From assembly GCA_004009845.1 (NCBI GenBank), contig RMBW01000014.1:186001-250000 (forward strand): DNA of 64,000 bases, written 5' to 3'. Made by a program: the position numbers and the translations under genes. The stretch is from Davidsoniella eucalypti (taxonomy: Eukaryota; Ascomycota; Sordariomycetes; Microascales; Ceratocystidaceae). Shown piece after piece: positions 1 to 8,733 of this stretch (position 1 is the first letter of the stretch; each line of letters begins with the position of its first letter). Below the pieces are notes generated by a model. That model did no database searches. It had not been told where the DNA came from and worked only from the letters and a program-made list of their open reading frames with translations.

Positions 1-305
1 AGACCGGTCACATAGATGGCAACAAGAAGCAGCTCGATGTTGATGATATCACTAGCCTCAGCGAGGCCATTTGCACAGCACTAGAAGAAAGACTGGAGAT
101 GAAGCCAGGAAATATCGATGCTGCACGGTCCATGCTGGCTTATGGGCTTGACTCATTCAGTGGATTCTGGTTGCGCAAATGGATCGAGGATAATACAGGC
201 ATCGCCATGGTCATGTTTGAAATCATTGGTGATATCAGTGTTATGGCATTATCACAGGTCGTTATTGCGAGACGTGCGAAGTTGCGTGAAAATGCGCAGG
301 TATGA
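1..305 (+). CDS. Polyketide synthase, C-terminal acyl-carrier-protein end (partial)
   Basis: The reading frame is open from base 3 and stops at 303-305, so only the last 100 or so residues of a larger protein are in the window. They form a phosphopantetheine-attachment (acyl carrier protein) domain: an acidic helix-rich start, then the motif YGLDSFSGFWLRKWI. The Ser of GLDS is the expected site of the 4'-phosphopantetheine arm that carries the growing chain. The protein ends soon after this domain, which is the usual end of fungal highly reducing polyketide synthases. The ketosynthase, acyltransferase and reducing domains would lie left of the window. An internal ATG at base 99 is within the domain and is not the true start. 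I infer a secondary-metabolite cluster whose right edge is here, because no tailoring gene follows. A PKS-NRPS or NRPS-like end is less likely, since no reductase or condensation domain follows. Confidence 0.75.
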   Translation, partial: TGHIDGNKKQLDVDDITSLSEAICTALEERLEMKPGNIDAARSMLAYGLDSFSGFWLRKWIEDNTGIAMVMFEIIGDISVMALSQVVIARRAKLRENAQV

Positions 306-1500
306 GTATAGGTGCAGATATAATTACTTCGGTGGCTTTTTTTTTTCTCGGCTTTTTTCTTTCTTTTTGGTGCTCTAGTTTCAAGTACGAACAATGCGGC
401 GTTTTCTTTATTGGTATGGGCTTCATGTTGTTGTTTTTCGAGTTTCTTGTTATAAAATTTCGCTGGCTTGACTTTGAATATTTTCGATCATTCTCACCTC
501 TTAATTCCATCCCATTTGCTATAACTTTGTAATAAATTCTCTATGCAATCTCTATATTTTCACCTCTTTTGTGCCCATGTACAACCATATATGATTTTCC
601 TATGTCGTTCAAAGTGGGTCTTCAGCGGGAAGTCAAATAGGTAGTTGTATTACTCACTTACCGCCTTTTTCCCCTAGTTGTTTATTTCCCAGGCATCTAT
701 AGCCGATACAGACATGACGGGACTCACTGAATATTACTCCGCTCTTGTATTCCTTCATAACACGCTTTGATGCCTATATCCAAGCCATGCAGACCATATA
801 TAGATCGACACTTTCCACCGCAGGCGCTTAAATGATATACTTACTAAGCACTAACCGCACAGCCAGTTCTAGATCAACAGACCTAGTCCTAATAGCACTA
901 CTATATGCATCGGAAAAGAAGTAGCATCTCATATGGCACAGATGGCACAGAACGACAAACTTGCGCTTAGCACGATAACAAGTAGTTCTGGGTATGTATT
1001 TTTCTCCTGGCAGGGCATAAAAATGATTACCAGAGCTGCTGATGTTGTATTAGAGAATGGGAGAGGGAAATCAGGGATGATGAGACGACGTATCTAGAGC
1101 ATGGCTTAAGGCCGATATTAATGTTTCCAATGCCAAAACCACGATGGATCATATGTAATTGAATTAAAGTGGGATAAGCAGTGGTATGGCTTGAATAAGT
1201 GTAAGCATCTATGAAGGTTTTAGTCAAATATAGTTAACTAACTATATTGTCTTGTTTGATAAAGTGTTACTTAACGTCTACCTACCTACTATTATTTTGC
1301 AGTAATACGGCCGCATATTACGGGCAAAAGCGGCAACTCCCGAGCGGTCAGCAAATGTAGGTAGACCGAACTTCTCTTATGACTTTTTAGGGTCCAGCAC
1401 TGGCCAAGAGAGCTCTCTGTCTAGCACAGCCCGAGGGCAAGCCTGCGGGTCCCAAGATTGGATACTTAGTGTTCTTACCGTACAACATAGACTAATGGTA
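306..1500. other. Gene-free stretch after the polyketide synthase
   Basis: About 1.2 kb with no credible reading frame. It holds T-rich sequence directly after the stop (a run of nine T at about 338-346), then unremarkable AT-rich DNA. From about 1300 it becomes more GC-rich and merges into a degenerate R repeat. I see no RNA gene here. Confidence 0.6.
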
Positions 1501-1504
1501 AAAA

Positions 1505-1876
1505 CACGGCAACAAGATTCCCGCGTCACGGGGCTGGGCATCCGGAACCTTCAAAGAGGCTGCCCATCGAGGGTGAGTGTGCCTTCCTGGGCTGAATAGT
1601 TTGATGAACTCGGGAGACCGGCGAACGAGAAAGTGATACAAAAAGGGGCAGTCGTCGGTGAGAACATCCCTTGAGAGGGGAAAAATTCGGGCTCAAGGCC
1701 TCACAACTCGGTATCGAAAACGATAAAAGGTCAAAAAAAGAAAGTGAGGATAGACAGCAACGTTGGTATTGTGTGCTGGTCGCTCTTGAAAACCCACGAT
1801 GAAGGGGAAAGGTTCGTCTTTAGACAAGAGGAAGGAAGGCACCATGAACTCAAAGGGGTTGTAGGAGGGAAGGTTG
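1505..1876 (-). repeat. Diverged R-family repeat, copy C (5' half only)
   Basis: This segment matches the 5' half of the R repeats at 2055-2786 and 8701-9456, with many substitutions but shared blocks such as tccggaaccttcaaa, gggctcaaggcctca and gtcgctcttgaaaacccac. On the minus strand it begins with CAACCTTCCCTCCTACAAC, the same first bases as copy B, so two unrelated insertions define the same 5' end. The 3' half and the (AAC)n tail are not seen. It lies about 80 bp past the 3' end of the tRNA-Ala gene. It is an older member of the family than copies A and B. Confidence 0.7.
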
Positions 1877-1951
1877 TCTACGTACAGTTATTGCGTAGCA
1901 ATACGATGGATTCTTATATCTTCATACACAGATAAAAAGGATGGATGTGCC

Positions 1952-1956
1952 AAAAA
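1952..1956 (-). terminator. RNA polymerase III terminator of tRNA-Ala
   Basis: Read on the minus strand, the tRNA discriminator base A is followed directly by TTTTT, the normal pol III stop signal. This supports a transcribed tRNA gene rather than a tRNA-derived relic. Confidence 0.75.
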
Positions 1957-2054
1957 TGGAGACACGGGGAATCGAACCCCGGACCTGATCCAAGCTGTTA
2001 AACCAGAGGCATGAACTATGCTAAGGATCCGTCATACCACTAGACCATGTCCCC
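1957..2054 (-). tRNA. tRNA-Ala(AGC) with a 26-nt intron
   Basis: All arms of a tRNA can be drawn. The acceptor stem is GGGGACA with TGTCTCC, the D stem GTC/GAC, the anticodon stem GATCC/GGATC, and the T arm CGGGG-TTCGATT-CCCCG, with discriminator A at 1957. The third acceptor pair is G3-U70, the classic alanine identity element, and the anticodon loop TTAGCA..T gives anticodon AGC (2022-2020). A 26-nt intron (2018-1993) sits one base after the anticodon, the standard eukaryotic position. It contains GCT, which can pair with the anticodon. A pol III terminator follows. The first eight bases, GGGGACAT, are duplicated at 9457-9464 on the far side of the retroelement block that abuts this gene, so the tRNA kept its body but lost its original 5' flank to about 9465. 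Confidence 0.88.
2047..2054 (-). repeat. Target-site duplication, tRNA-side copy
   Basis: GGGGACAT on the minus strand, the first eight bases of the tRNA-Ala gene. The same eight bases occur at 9457-9464 at the other end of the retroelement block. Counting the AAC before each copy, the match is 11 bases, although that AAC may belong to the element's tail. Confidence 0.75.
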
Positions 2055-2786
2055 GTTGTTGTTGTTGTTGTTGTTGTTGTTATATTTATTCTCTTCCTAA
2101 ACTATTACGAGTGGATTTTCGAGTCCGGTCGTGCCGATTTTTCTGTCTCCGGTATATCTTATCCACTTCCACCCGTATCCTAGTCCGGGTCCGGACTACC
2201 CTCTCGGGCTCCATAGGACGCCTTCATGGATACCCCCTGTAACTTCGAAACATCCTCAAACCATTCCCCATAAAAAAGACCCACATCATCCAAGCCCTAA
2301 GTGGGGCTACCATCCACGTAATCAGGTGACCGCACCATCCGACGCGCCTCCAAGAGGCTGGTGATCGAGTGTCGAGAGAAGAGAAAAATTGGCGTAGTCG
2401 AGTCGGGTGCGATGGTAGAGGCACAGCGACAAGACTCCCGCGCCGCGGGTTGGGCTTCCGGAACCTTCAAAAATAGGTTGCCCTTCGAGTATGAGTGTGT
2501 CTCCCTGAGCTTTGTAGTGTGTAGTGACTCGGGAGACCAGCGATCGCGTGAGTGTGGCGAAAAGGGGGGCGATTGTTGGTGAGAACATCTCTCGAGAGAG
2601 GAAAAAGTCGGGCTCAAGGCCTCATACTCGATGCATCAATAAAGACAAGCGTCTAAAAAGATAAAAAGAATGGACAGCAGCATCGGGAATATGTGCTGGT
2701 CGCTCTTGAAAACCCACGACGAAGGGGAAAAATTCGTCTTTGGACAAAGGGGGAGGTAACTTGAACTCAAAGGTACCCCCCCGAGG
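2055..2786 (-). repeat. R repeat copy A with (AAC)n tail
   Basis: About 730 bp that match copy B (8701-9456) with only a handful of differences. On the minus strand it starts at GCCTCGGGG, directly after the LINE's (AAC)n tail. It lacks the first 20 or so bases seen in copies B and C, so it is slightly 5'-truncated. Its last 120 bases resemble the LINE 3' end: shared blocks are GGACTCGAAAAT, AGAAAAATCG and the AAGAG-ATAAATA stretch just before the tail. It has no long coding region. I take it as a non-autonomous element moved by the LINE machinery. Confidence 0.75.
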
Positions 2787-3067
2787 CGTTGTTGTTGTGT
2801 TGTTGTTGTTGTTGTTGTTGTTCTATTTATCCTCTTGGATCTACATAGTTTTTAGCTAATACCATTTTCGAGTCCGAGCATTTACAAGCACAGGGTCAAC
2901 CCACTGAGTACATGTATCTCGATTTTTCTGAGCACCATTTTCTTCTTCCTCACGCCTGATATGAAAGACCGAGCTCTATCCAGTTACCTGGCGTCCGCTC
3001 CCGGGCTTCATGTCCCTCACATCCTCATCCTTCCCCACCCCTGTATAAAGTTTTCCATCAGAAGGTC

Positions 3068-6000
3068 TTACAAGGTGATTGTACGACTGTAGCCCTGATA
3101 GTTGGCTTGTTCTTCGTCCCGTATCAGAGCTTTGGCTAGCGTCCGTCTCCCCTTGAACGTGGCAAGCAGCTTTAGGGTGAATCGGGTGCTCCAAGGTCTG
3201 GTTCGTCTTCGGCAGGTCCATAAGTGAGTCCTATCTTTGTCTTTTCCGCATCTGGCACATGTGAGGACTGCATTCTCGTGCTTTCGGACGGTATGGTAGT
3301 CCTTAAAATCGCCGTGCCCAGATAGAGCGGCTAAAACCTTTCCTTGTATGTTTCTCGGTCCTCCTGGTACGGCTGAACGCTTCAGATTGGGGAAACCCAG
3401 GGTTCTGCGTTCTTCATTATCTCTAATGGCCGCCTGGTTCCTAAACCACCTTTCAAAGTCCTCTTGTTGTCCTTCATGTATCCTCCTCCTAGCTTTGGCG
3501 ACTGACATTTTCATGTCAGGGTCCTCATACATTCTGAGTTCCTGTCTAGACTGTCCCGGGTGTGGGTTCACTGCCGCTGCCTTGGCTAGTTTGTCCGCCT
3601 CTTCATTTCCAACTACACCTTCATGTCCAGGTACCCATATGCAGTGTACCTTTCTGTTCCGGCGCTTCGTCTTAATGGCCTGGATGATGGTTTGTGCTCT
3701 GTCCACTTCAGCCTGTGATGAGCCTGGTTTATTCTTCGGGCTGGTCAGGCGGGTGATTGCCGCTTGATTGTCCAGGCAAAGCCAGACTGTATCACAGTCC
3801 TTCAGGGACGCCATCTCCAGGTTTTCAAGTCCTCGTAAGATGGCTATGATTTCAGCGTCTATGACTTCCTTCATGCTGCCACACTTTTCGTTTCCCTTGA
3901 GCAGGAGATTTGTACCCTGTGAGGCAGTCCAACCTGCCCCTGTCCATCCATTTTCCATCTTTGACCCATCTGTATACAACCACACATCAGTAGGTGGCCT
4001 CGTTCGTCGTAGTTGTTGGTGTCTTGCTGCGGCTGCTGCTTTGTCTAGGCCCACCAGAATGGCTTCTGGTGGTGGGGTGTCTGCTGTGGCTGGAACTGGG
4101 TCGAAAGTTCCGTATGCAACAATAGATTTCCCAAGGCTGCTCAGTAAATCCCTGATGTGGGGGAGGGCCTGTCTGACCGCTCCCGATCTTAGGATGACTC
4201 CTCTCATGAGTGGGTGCATTGGGTCTAGTTGATACCATCTAACGGCTTCCCTTTTGACTGCATAGTCTAGGAGAATCTGCACTGGAGGCAGATTTGCGAG
4301 CATGTGGAGAAGTGCTGTAGGTGTGGTGTTGTAGACCGGCAGTGCCGCCAGTAGTGCTTTCCTCAAGGCTTTGGAGATAGTGTCAATCTTGCCTTTGTTG
4401 CCGTGTTCACCTGCGACCCACCAGGCGGCTGCGCAGTATGTGATGATTGGCACGAAGATAGCTTTGACCACTCTAATGATTTCTTCTACTGGAGCGCCAT
4501 GCTTGCACCCTTTCAGGATTTGCAAAGCGGCGACATTCCTCTCTAGCTTCTTTGCTGTTTCAATCACGTGTGGTTTAAAAGCCAGTTTTCTGTCAAACCA
4601 TACTCCTAGCCACCTTAGTGCTTTGTCCTTCTGTGTTGCCTCTATGACTGGGAGACCGGTCACCTGTAGAGCGGGGTTGTCATCTTCTCCTCTTTTCTTC
4701 TTTGTCCTTCTTGAGAAGTGGATGAGGCCGAATTTCTTCTGGTCTAGCTTTAGGCCGTTTTCCGTGGCCCATCTGGTCGTGGCTGCTAGGTGGTCCTTCA
4801 ACTGGGCGATGCATCCTTCGTGAGTGTCATCCGTGACTTTCCAGGCCCCATCATCCATATATCCCTTCAGCTTGACTGGATTTCCGGTGAAGAGGGGGGC
4901 CATGTACAGTGAGTAGAGAATGGGTGACACTGGCGAGCCCTGTGGTAAGCTGCCTGATGTCGGGCCAGGTGTCTCTTTCACTCCGTCCAACACCACCTGG
5001 GCCTTTCGTCCTTCAAGAAAAGATTGAGTCCATTTGGTCAGGTATGGGGGCCAGTTTTGTTCCACAAGTCTGGCTACCATTCTGTTTGGCATAATTCCAT
5101 CGAAGGCTCCAGAGACATCGAATGTGAGGAGTGCTGCCACTTTCCCTTTTCTGAGATCTTCTTTGATTTCGCTGACGAGTGCTGTTACCAAGTCTGACGC
5201 AGATCTTCTTGGTAAAGCGCAGGTGTAGTTGCCAACAAAGAGACGTCTTCTCACCGATTCGCGGGCCAGTCTGCTAGCTACGATCCTCTCCAGTGCCTTG
5301 GCCAGCGTACATAGTAGCGAAATGAGTCTATATGAGGCTGGGTCACTGTAGTCCTTTTTCCCAGGCTTCTTGAGGGCGACCAGAACCGCCATTTTGAAGC
5401 ATTGAGGGTGGTAGCCTGTGCTCAGGCAGAGATTGAAGAGGTGTGTGATTATTCTCCCAAGGAAGGGCCAGCTGTTGGCAAGGTCCTTGTTCCGAATACG
5501 GTCTTCTCCAGGGGCTGTGTTCAGAGGTTTGAAAACCGCCTCTCTAGCCTCCTCCTCTTCTATGGGTGTCCATCTTTCACTGAGGTCTGCTCTTACTGTA
5601 GGTCGGTCTATGTCTGGGAGACCTTTGCCCTTCAAGTGTGCGTCTCGCAGAGTTTGCAGTTTGTCTTCTGAGGTCTCGGCCATCACTCCATTGGCTTTCT
5701 TCAGGGCAGGGGATCTGGACTTCTGGGGTCTGATGAGCCATTTCGCGGCATGGAAGGCCTTCTGTGGCGAGTTTAGAGTGGAAACCACATTTCTGAAAAA
5801 TTCGCGACAAGCGTTGGCGATTGTGTTGTTGAAGTGTGCTGTTGCAGTCTTATAGACACCTTCTGCTAGGGTGAGGTCATCCGTTAGGTTGGTAGCTCCG
5901 CTCTTCACCAGGCGGAGTAGCGAGGTGTATGTCCTTCTGGCCTGAGAGAGTTCTCGTTTGGCCTCTCGGCATTCGGGCCCCCACCATCTATAACCTGTCC

Positions 6001-6397
6001 CCTTGACTAATCGAGTAGGTGTTGCTGAGTCGATAGCACTCTGCATCTTGGCAAGTAGTGTGCTCGCGAAGGTTTCGAGTTCCGCTGTGTGGATTGTGTT
6101 GTCCTTTGATAGGAAAGGTGCCATATCGTCCGCTATCCTTTGGCACTCTTTGTTGAACTTCTCTTCGTCCATCTCTCTCCAGCATTTTGTCTTGGTTGGA
6201 CTGAATGGGGCCGGGCTGTGTATTTCCAGTATTCTCGGGTAGTGGTCACTCCCGCAATCTAGGGAGGCATCTGCATGGAGGCGAACCACGTCTTGCAGTA
6301 GGTTGCCTTTGACAAGGGTCAGGTCATAACGTATCCTTTCTTGTGAGTGGGGGTGGACGGGTCTCCTAAGTGTAGTAGGCCGCACCCCTCCCACCAC
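3068..6397 (-). CDS. LINE ORF2, reverse transcriptase-RNase H part
   Basis: An open frame of 1109 codons whose true N-terminus is the endonuclease in the neighbouring frame. It starts within the last endonuclease motifs (YDLTLV and CGSDHYP). Residues numbered from 6397 show the reverse transcriptase motifs: catalytic Asp in FDVSGAFDG (about 427), LPQGSPVSP (about 484-492) and YMDD (513-516). RNase H follows from about 800 with YTDGS, DAEIIAIL, CLDNQA and WVPGHEGVVGNEEADKLA. The C-terminus carries a CX2C..H..C finger (CARCGKDKDRTHLWTC). All catalytic acids expected in both enzymes are present. The enzyme would copy the element's RNA at a nicked genomic site. The frame is offset by -1 from the endonuclease part at about 6325, through a single-base change or an assembly error. 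Confidence 0.88.
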   Translation of the reverse strand: MVGGVRPTTLRRPVHPHSQERIRYDLTLVKGNLLQDVVRLHADASLDCGSDHYPRILEIHSPAPFSPTKTKCWREMDEEKFNKECQRIADDMAPFLSKDNTIHTAELETFASTLLAKMQSAIDSATPTRLVKGTGYRWWGPECREAKRELSQARRTYTSLLRLVKSGATNLTDDLTLAEGVYKTATAHFNNTIANACREFFRNVVSTLNSPQKAFHAAKWLIRPQKSRSPALKKANGVMAETSEDKLQTLRDAHLKGKGLPDIDRPTVRADLSERWTPIEEEEAREAVFKPLNTAPGEDRIRNKDLANSWPFLGRIITHLFNLCLSTGYHPQCFKMAVLVALKKPGKKDYSDPASYRLISLLCTLAKALERIVASRLARESVRRRLFVGNYTCALPRRSASDLVTALVSEIKEDLRKGKVAALLTFDVSGAFDGIMPNRMVARLVEQNWPPYLTKWTQSFLEGRKAQVVLDGVKETPGPTSGSLPQGSPVSPILYSLYMAPLFTGNPVKLKGYMDDGAWKVTDDTHEGCIAQLKDHLAATTRWATENGLKLDQKKFGLIHFSRRTKKKRGEDDNPALQVTGLPVIEATQKDKALRWLGVWFDRKLAFKPHVIETAKKLERNVAALQILKGCKHGAPVEEIIRVVKAIFVPIITYCAAAWWVAGEHGNKGKIDTISKALRKALLAALPVYNTTPTALLHMLANLPPVQILLDYAVKREAVRWYQLDPMHPLMRGVILRSGAVRQALPHIRDLLSSLGKSIVAYGTFDPVPATADTPPPEAILVGLDKAAAAARHQQLRRTRPPTDVWLYTDGSKMENGWTGAGWTASQGTNLLLKGNEKCGSMKEVIDAEIIAILRGLENLEMASLKDCDTVWLCLDNQAAITRLTSPKNKPGSSQAEVDRAQTIIQAIKTKRRNRKVHCIWVPGHEGVVGNEEADKLAKAAAVNPHPGQSRQELRMYEDPDMKMSVAKARRRIHEGQQEDFERWFRNQAAIRDNEERRTLGFPNLKRSAVPGGPRNIQGKVLAALSGHGDFKDYHTVRKHENAVLTCARCGKDKDRTHLWTCRRRTRPWSTRFTLKLLATFKGRRTLAKALIRDEEQANYQGYSRTITL

Positions 6398-6951
6398 TCT
6401 ATCAGGTCTTCAGCTGTCTTTTTCTGGGACTCCGACTGCTGTTTCTCCTTGTTATCCCAGCGGCTGTGGTGTAAGTTGAAGTCACCCATGATGACCCATC
6501 TTTCCGACCTTCCTATCCTGAGGCTTCTTAGTAGGCCTACAGCCTCATTTTCTCTGGCGCTCCCCGGGCCGGCGTTGTATATCCCCACTATCTTGATGTT
6601 TCGGCCTTGGTGTGGTAGTTTGACAACTACTGCACTAACATCCGGGTGCGGAGGTATGGCGGCGTCATTGTATACTTCGAATTTGCTAGTTTCTCTCCTC
6701 CTGACAAAGCAAATCGATCTTCTCCTCTCATTTGTGTTTCCTCCTACAGGCATCATCTGCTCGAATTCCGGGTGTATGGACGTTCTGCCCCCTTGACTAG
6801 GGGGTTCCTGTATCATCACCACCTCTACTCCTCTTCTGTGGGCCTCTTGTAGAACTGCTTTCTGGGCTGTTGCTTTCCTCTGAACATTGGCTTGCATAAT
6901 TCGCAGCATGGTCTGGACTCCTGAATTGCAGTTCTGGAGAGCGTTCATCAT
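6319..6951 (-). CDS. LINE ORF2, N-terminal endonuclease part
   Basis: A 210-codon frame of the endonuclease/exonuclease/phosphatase fold. It has IMQANVQRKATAQ near the start (the substrate Asn), MIQEPP (the metal-binding Glu), VVKLPHQGRNIKIVGIYNAGP, and WVIMGDFNLHHSRWD (catalytic Asp and Asn). It nicks target DNA to prime reverse transcription. The ATG at 6951 directly follows the TAA (6954-6952) of the zinc-knuckle frame of ORF1, giving TAAATG with no spacing, a layout that suits termination-reinitiation. The frame stops at 6319 just where the conserved YDLTLV motif should appear. That motif is present in the -1 frame, so the protein is broken by one base. Confidence 0.85.
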   Translation of the reverse strand: MMNALQNCNSGVQTMLRIMQANVQRKATAQKAVLQEAHRRGVEVVMIQEPPSQGGRTSIHPEFEQMMPVGGNTNERRRSICFVRRRETSKFEVYNDAAIPPHPDVSAVVVKLPHQGRNIKIVGIYNAGPGSARENEAVGLLRSLRIGRSERWVIMGDFNLHHSRWDNKEKQQSESQKKTAEDLIEWWEGCGLLHLGDPSTPTHKKGYVMT

Positions 6952-8528
6952 TTAGAAACGAGCCTTCACGCATGTGACCGCCGAGTGCTTGTCTCCACAG
7001 ATTGGGCATTTGACCTTACAGTCGCAGTCCTTGTGTCCCGATTGGTTGCAGGGGTTCTGTACGTGGTGTTCCTCTGCTGTGTGCTTCCCGGAGCAGAGAG
7101 GGCAGCGAGGTGCAAAGCCGCAGGTTCTTGTCGGGTGCGCGCGGAAACATCTCCGACAGCTGGGGGGAGGGAGGGGGTTTCGCTCTGTTGCCGAACTAGA
7201 TGTTCCTTGCCCATGATGATGATCTTGTGTAAGAGTCTGTCTGGGGCATTAATCAGTACCCTGAGGTGTTTATACTCTGGGTCATCGTCGTAGCTTCTCC
7301 AGTGCGCTGCCTTGACTTCTCCGCCGAAGGCCTTCTTCACCTCATCCATGACGTCGGATTCCTCCAAGTCTCTCAAGCCAGAGAAGTCTCTGATTCTCCG
7401 TGGGAGATTCTTGATCACAAACTTGGCCCATCTTTCTTCCTTATCAATCTGCTTGGCTCCGATTGTGAGTCGAACCATTTCTAGCGTCTCCTTGGAGGGA
7501 GGTGTGTCGAAAGTTAAAGCAAAGTCCCTCTTTCCAGGCTTGGTCATCCGGGTAATATTTTCCTTTCCTTTAAAGAGGTCCCGGTTGAGTTTCTTCCTGC
7601 AGATCTCCGGGTCGACTCCTGTGTACGCAGAGTCTTGGAAGAGTTCGATGATGTAGCGATTTCCAGCAGAGGGTCTTGAGGGCTTCTTTGGGGCTGGGGA
7701 GATGTCCGCCGACTGCCCTGGTTTAGCCCCAGCAGCAGTTACTTTGGCCCAAGTGCTGGTTCCGGGAGGAAAAGATGTCTCCTGTTCCTTGGCCCCATTG
7801 GCCGGCTTGGTGGCGTTGTCCTTCTTGGCTTGCTTTCCTGTATCGTTCTTGGCGTGTTTTCCAGTGTCCTTCTTAGGCTCGGAGTCCTGATTGGTGTGGT
7901 CTTCCTTTTTGTCCTTCTTAGCTAGTGCCTTCTTGGTGGATGCGTTGAAGCCTCCGTTCGCTAACTTGTTGACGGAGTTTCTGGCCACTTTAAGCTGTAG
8001 CTTGACGTGATGTTTGAAAACTTCGGCATTTTCTGCGTCCCCGAACTCTCCCAGGGTCTTGTTGCAGAGTTCTTCCATGGCTGTCAAAAATTCCGACATC
8101 ACCGACGCGTTCTTTTGCAAGTTCGCGATGGTGGCGGTGACAGCCTCGTCCATAAGGCTGACAAGGCTTCTTTTGCCTTTATCTCCATGTGGTGCAGTTT
8201 CTTCGGAGTTGGCACTCTCCGAAGGCTGGGCGTCATCAAAAGTCTTGTTGCTCGAAGCGTTCTTGGTCTTATCCGTTTCCTCTGGTTCGATGGGATCGTT
8301 GATGGCGGTGTCCTTAGTGGTGGTGTCAGTGTCTTTGGACTGGGTGTCCGGGCTAGTCGCGTTTTCCACTGCCATGACGCGTTTCGCTTCTTCATACTTT
8401 TGTTTGGCCTGCAAATATGTTTCCTCGAGGTCTGGTAGGTCGGGAGGGAGGTCGCCTGCGTCTAGCATCGCTTCGTCGCAGGTCTGGGACATCGAGAGAT
8501 GATTCTCTGGAGAAGACTTTGGTGTCAT
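6952..8528 (-). CDS. LINE ORF1, nucleic-acid-binding protein with out-of-frame zinc knuckles
   Basis: From the ATG at 8528 the frame runs 520 codons to 6966. It is acidic at first, with an early helical stretch (YLQAKQKYEEAKRVM), then a Lys-rich middle (about 200-250) and a folded segment (about 290-450) of the kind found in Tad ORF1 proteins. The last 60 or so codons in this frame look random. In the -1 frame the same DNA encodes three zinc knuckles, CX2CX3HX4C-type: CRRCFRAHPTRTC, CPLCSGKHTAEEH and CPICGDKHSAVTC, ending at TAA 6954-6952. The switch point is the C-rich run at about 7161-7177, which includes an in-phase C_CCC_CCA heptamer at 7167-7161. The end given here is that of the zinc-knuckle frame. 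Confidence 0.75.
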
Positions 8529-8580
8529 CTCGGGACAGTGGGTATCAGGGAAAAATTAAAAATCTGATGATTTATATCGC

Positions 8581-8597
8581 AAAAAAAAAAAAAAAAA
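8581..8597. repeat. A17 run in the LINE 5' leader
   Basis: Seventeen A on the plus strand, so T on the LINE's sense strand, about 55 bases before the ORF1 start. It lies at the 5' end of the LINE, so it is not the element's poly(A) tail. Confidence 0.8.
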
Positions 8598-8700
8598 TTT
8601 ATCGTAACAACTAAAGTACCAATTTCAAACGTGCATGCACTGTTGGAGCTGTTGTTGTCCCAGATCTGTTGTTGTTGTTGTTGTTGATGATTTCTTGCCC

Positions 8701-8701
8701 G

Positions 8702-8733
<32 letters not shown>

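Larger units (their letters stand above)
2787..8700 (-). mobile_element. Tad-like LINE (non-LTR) retrotransposon, near complete
   Basis: A 5.9-kb element read on the minus strand: a short 5' leader (8700-8529) with AAC-rich and T-rich runs, ORF1 (from 8528), ORF2 (from 6951), a 3' region (3067-2830) and an (AAC)n tail at 2820-2788. ORF2 encodes an apurinic-type endonuclease, a reverse transcriptase, RNase H and a C-terminal CCHC finger, which is the order in Tad and I-clade LINEs. There is no integrase and no long terminal repeat. Both ORFs are interrupted by a single -1 offset, at about 7161 and at about 6325, so this copy may be inactive unless the first offset is bypassed by frameshifting. 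Confidence 0.85.

Noticed and set aside
2131..2617. Short frames inside R (repeated at 8783-9269)
   Set aside because: They occur on both strands, overlap one another, and show no conserved domain. The identity between copies reflects the DNA repeat.
6310..6345. Programmed frameshift in LINE ORF2
   Set aside because: There is no slippery heptamer in phase near the offset, so a simple one-base change is more likely.
8581..8597. A17 as the LINE poly(A) tail
   Set aside because: It lies at the 5' side of the minus-strand element and reads as T17 on its sense strand. The real 3' tail is (AAC)n at 2820-2788.
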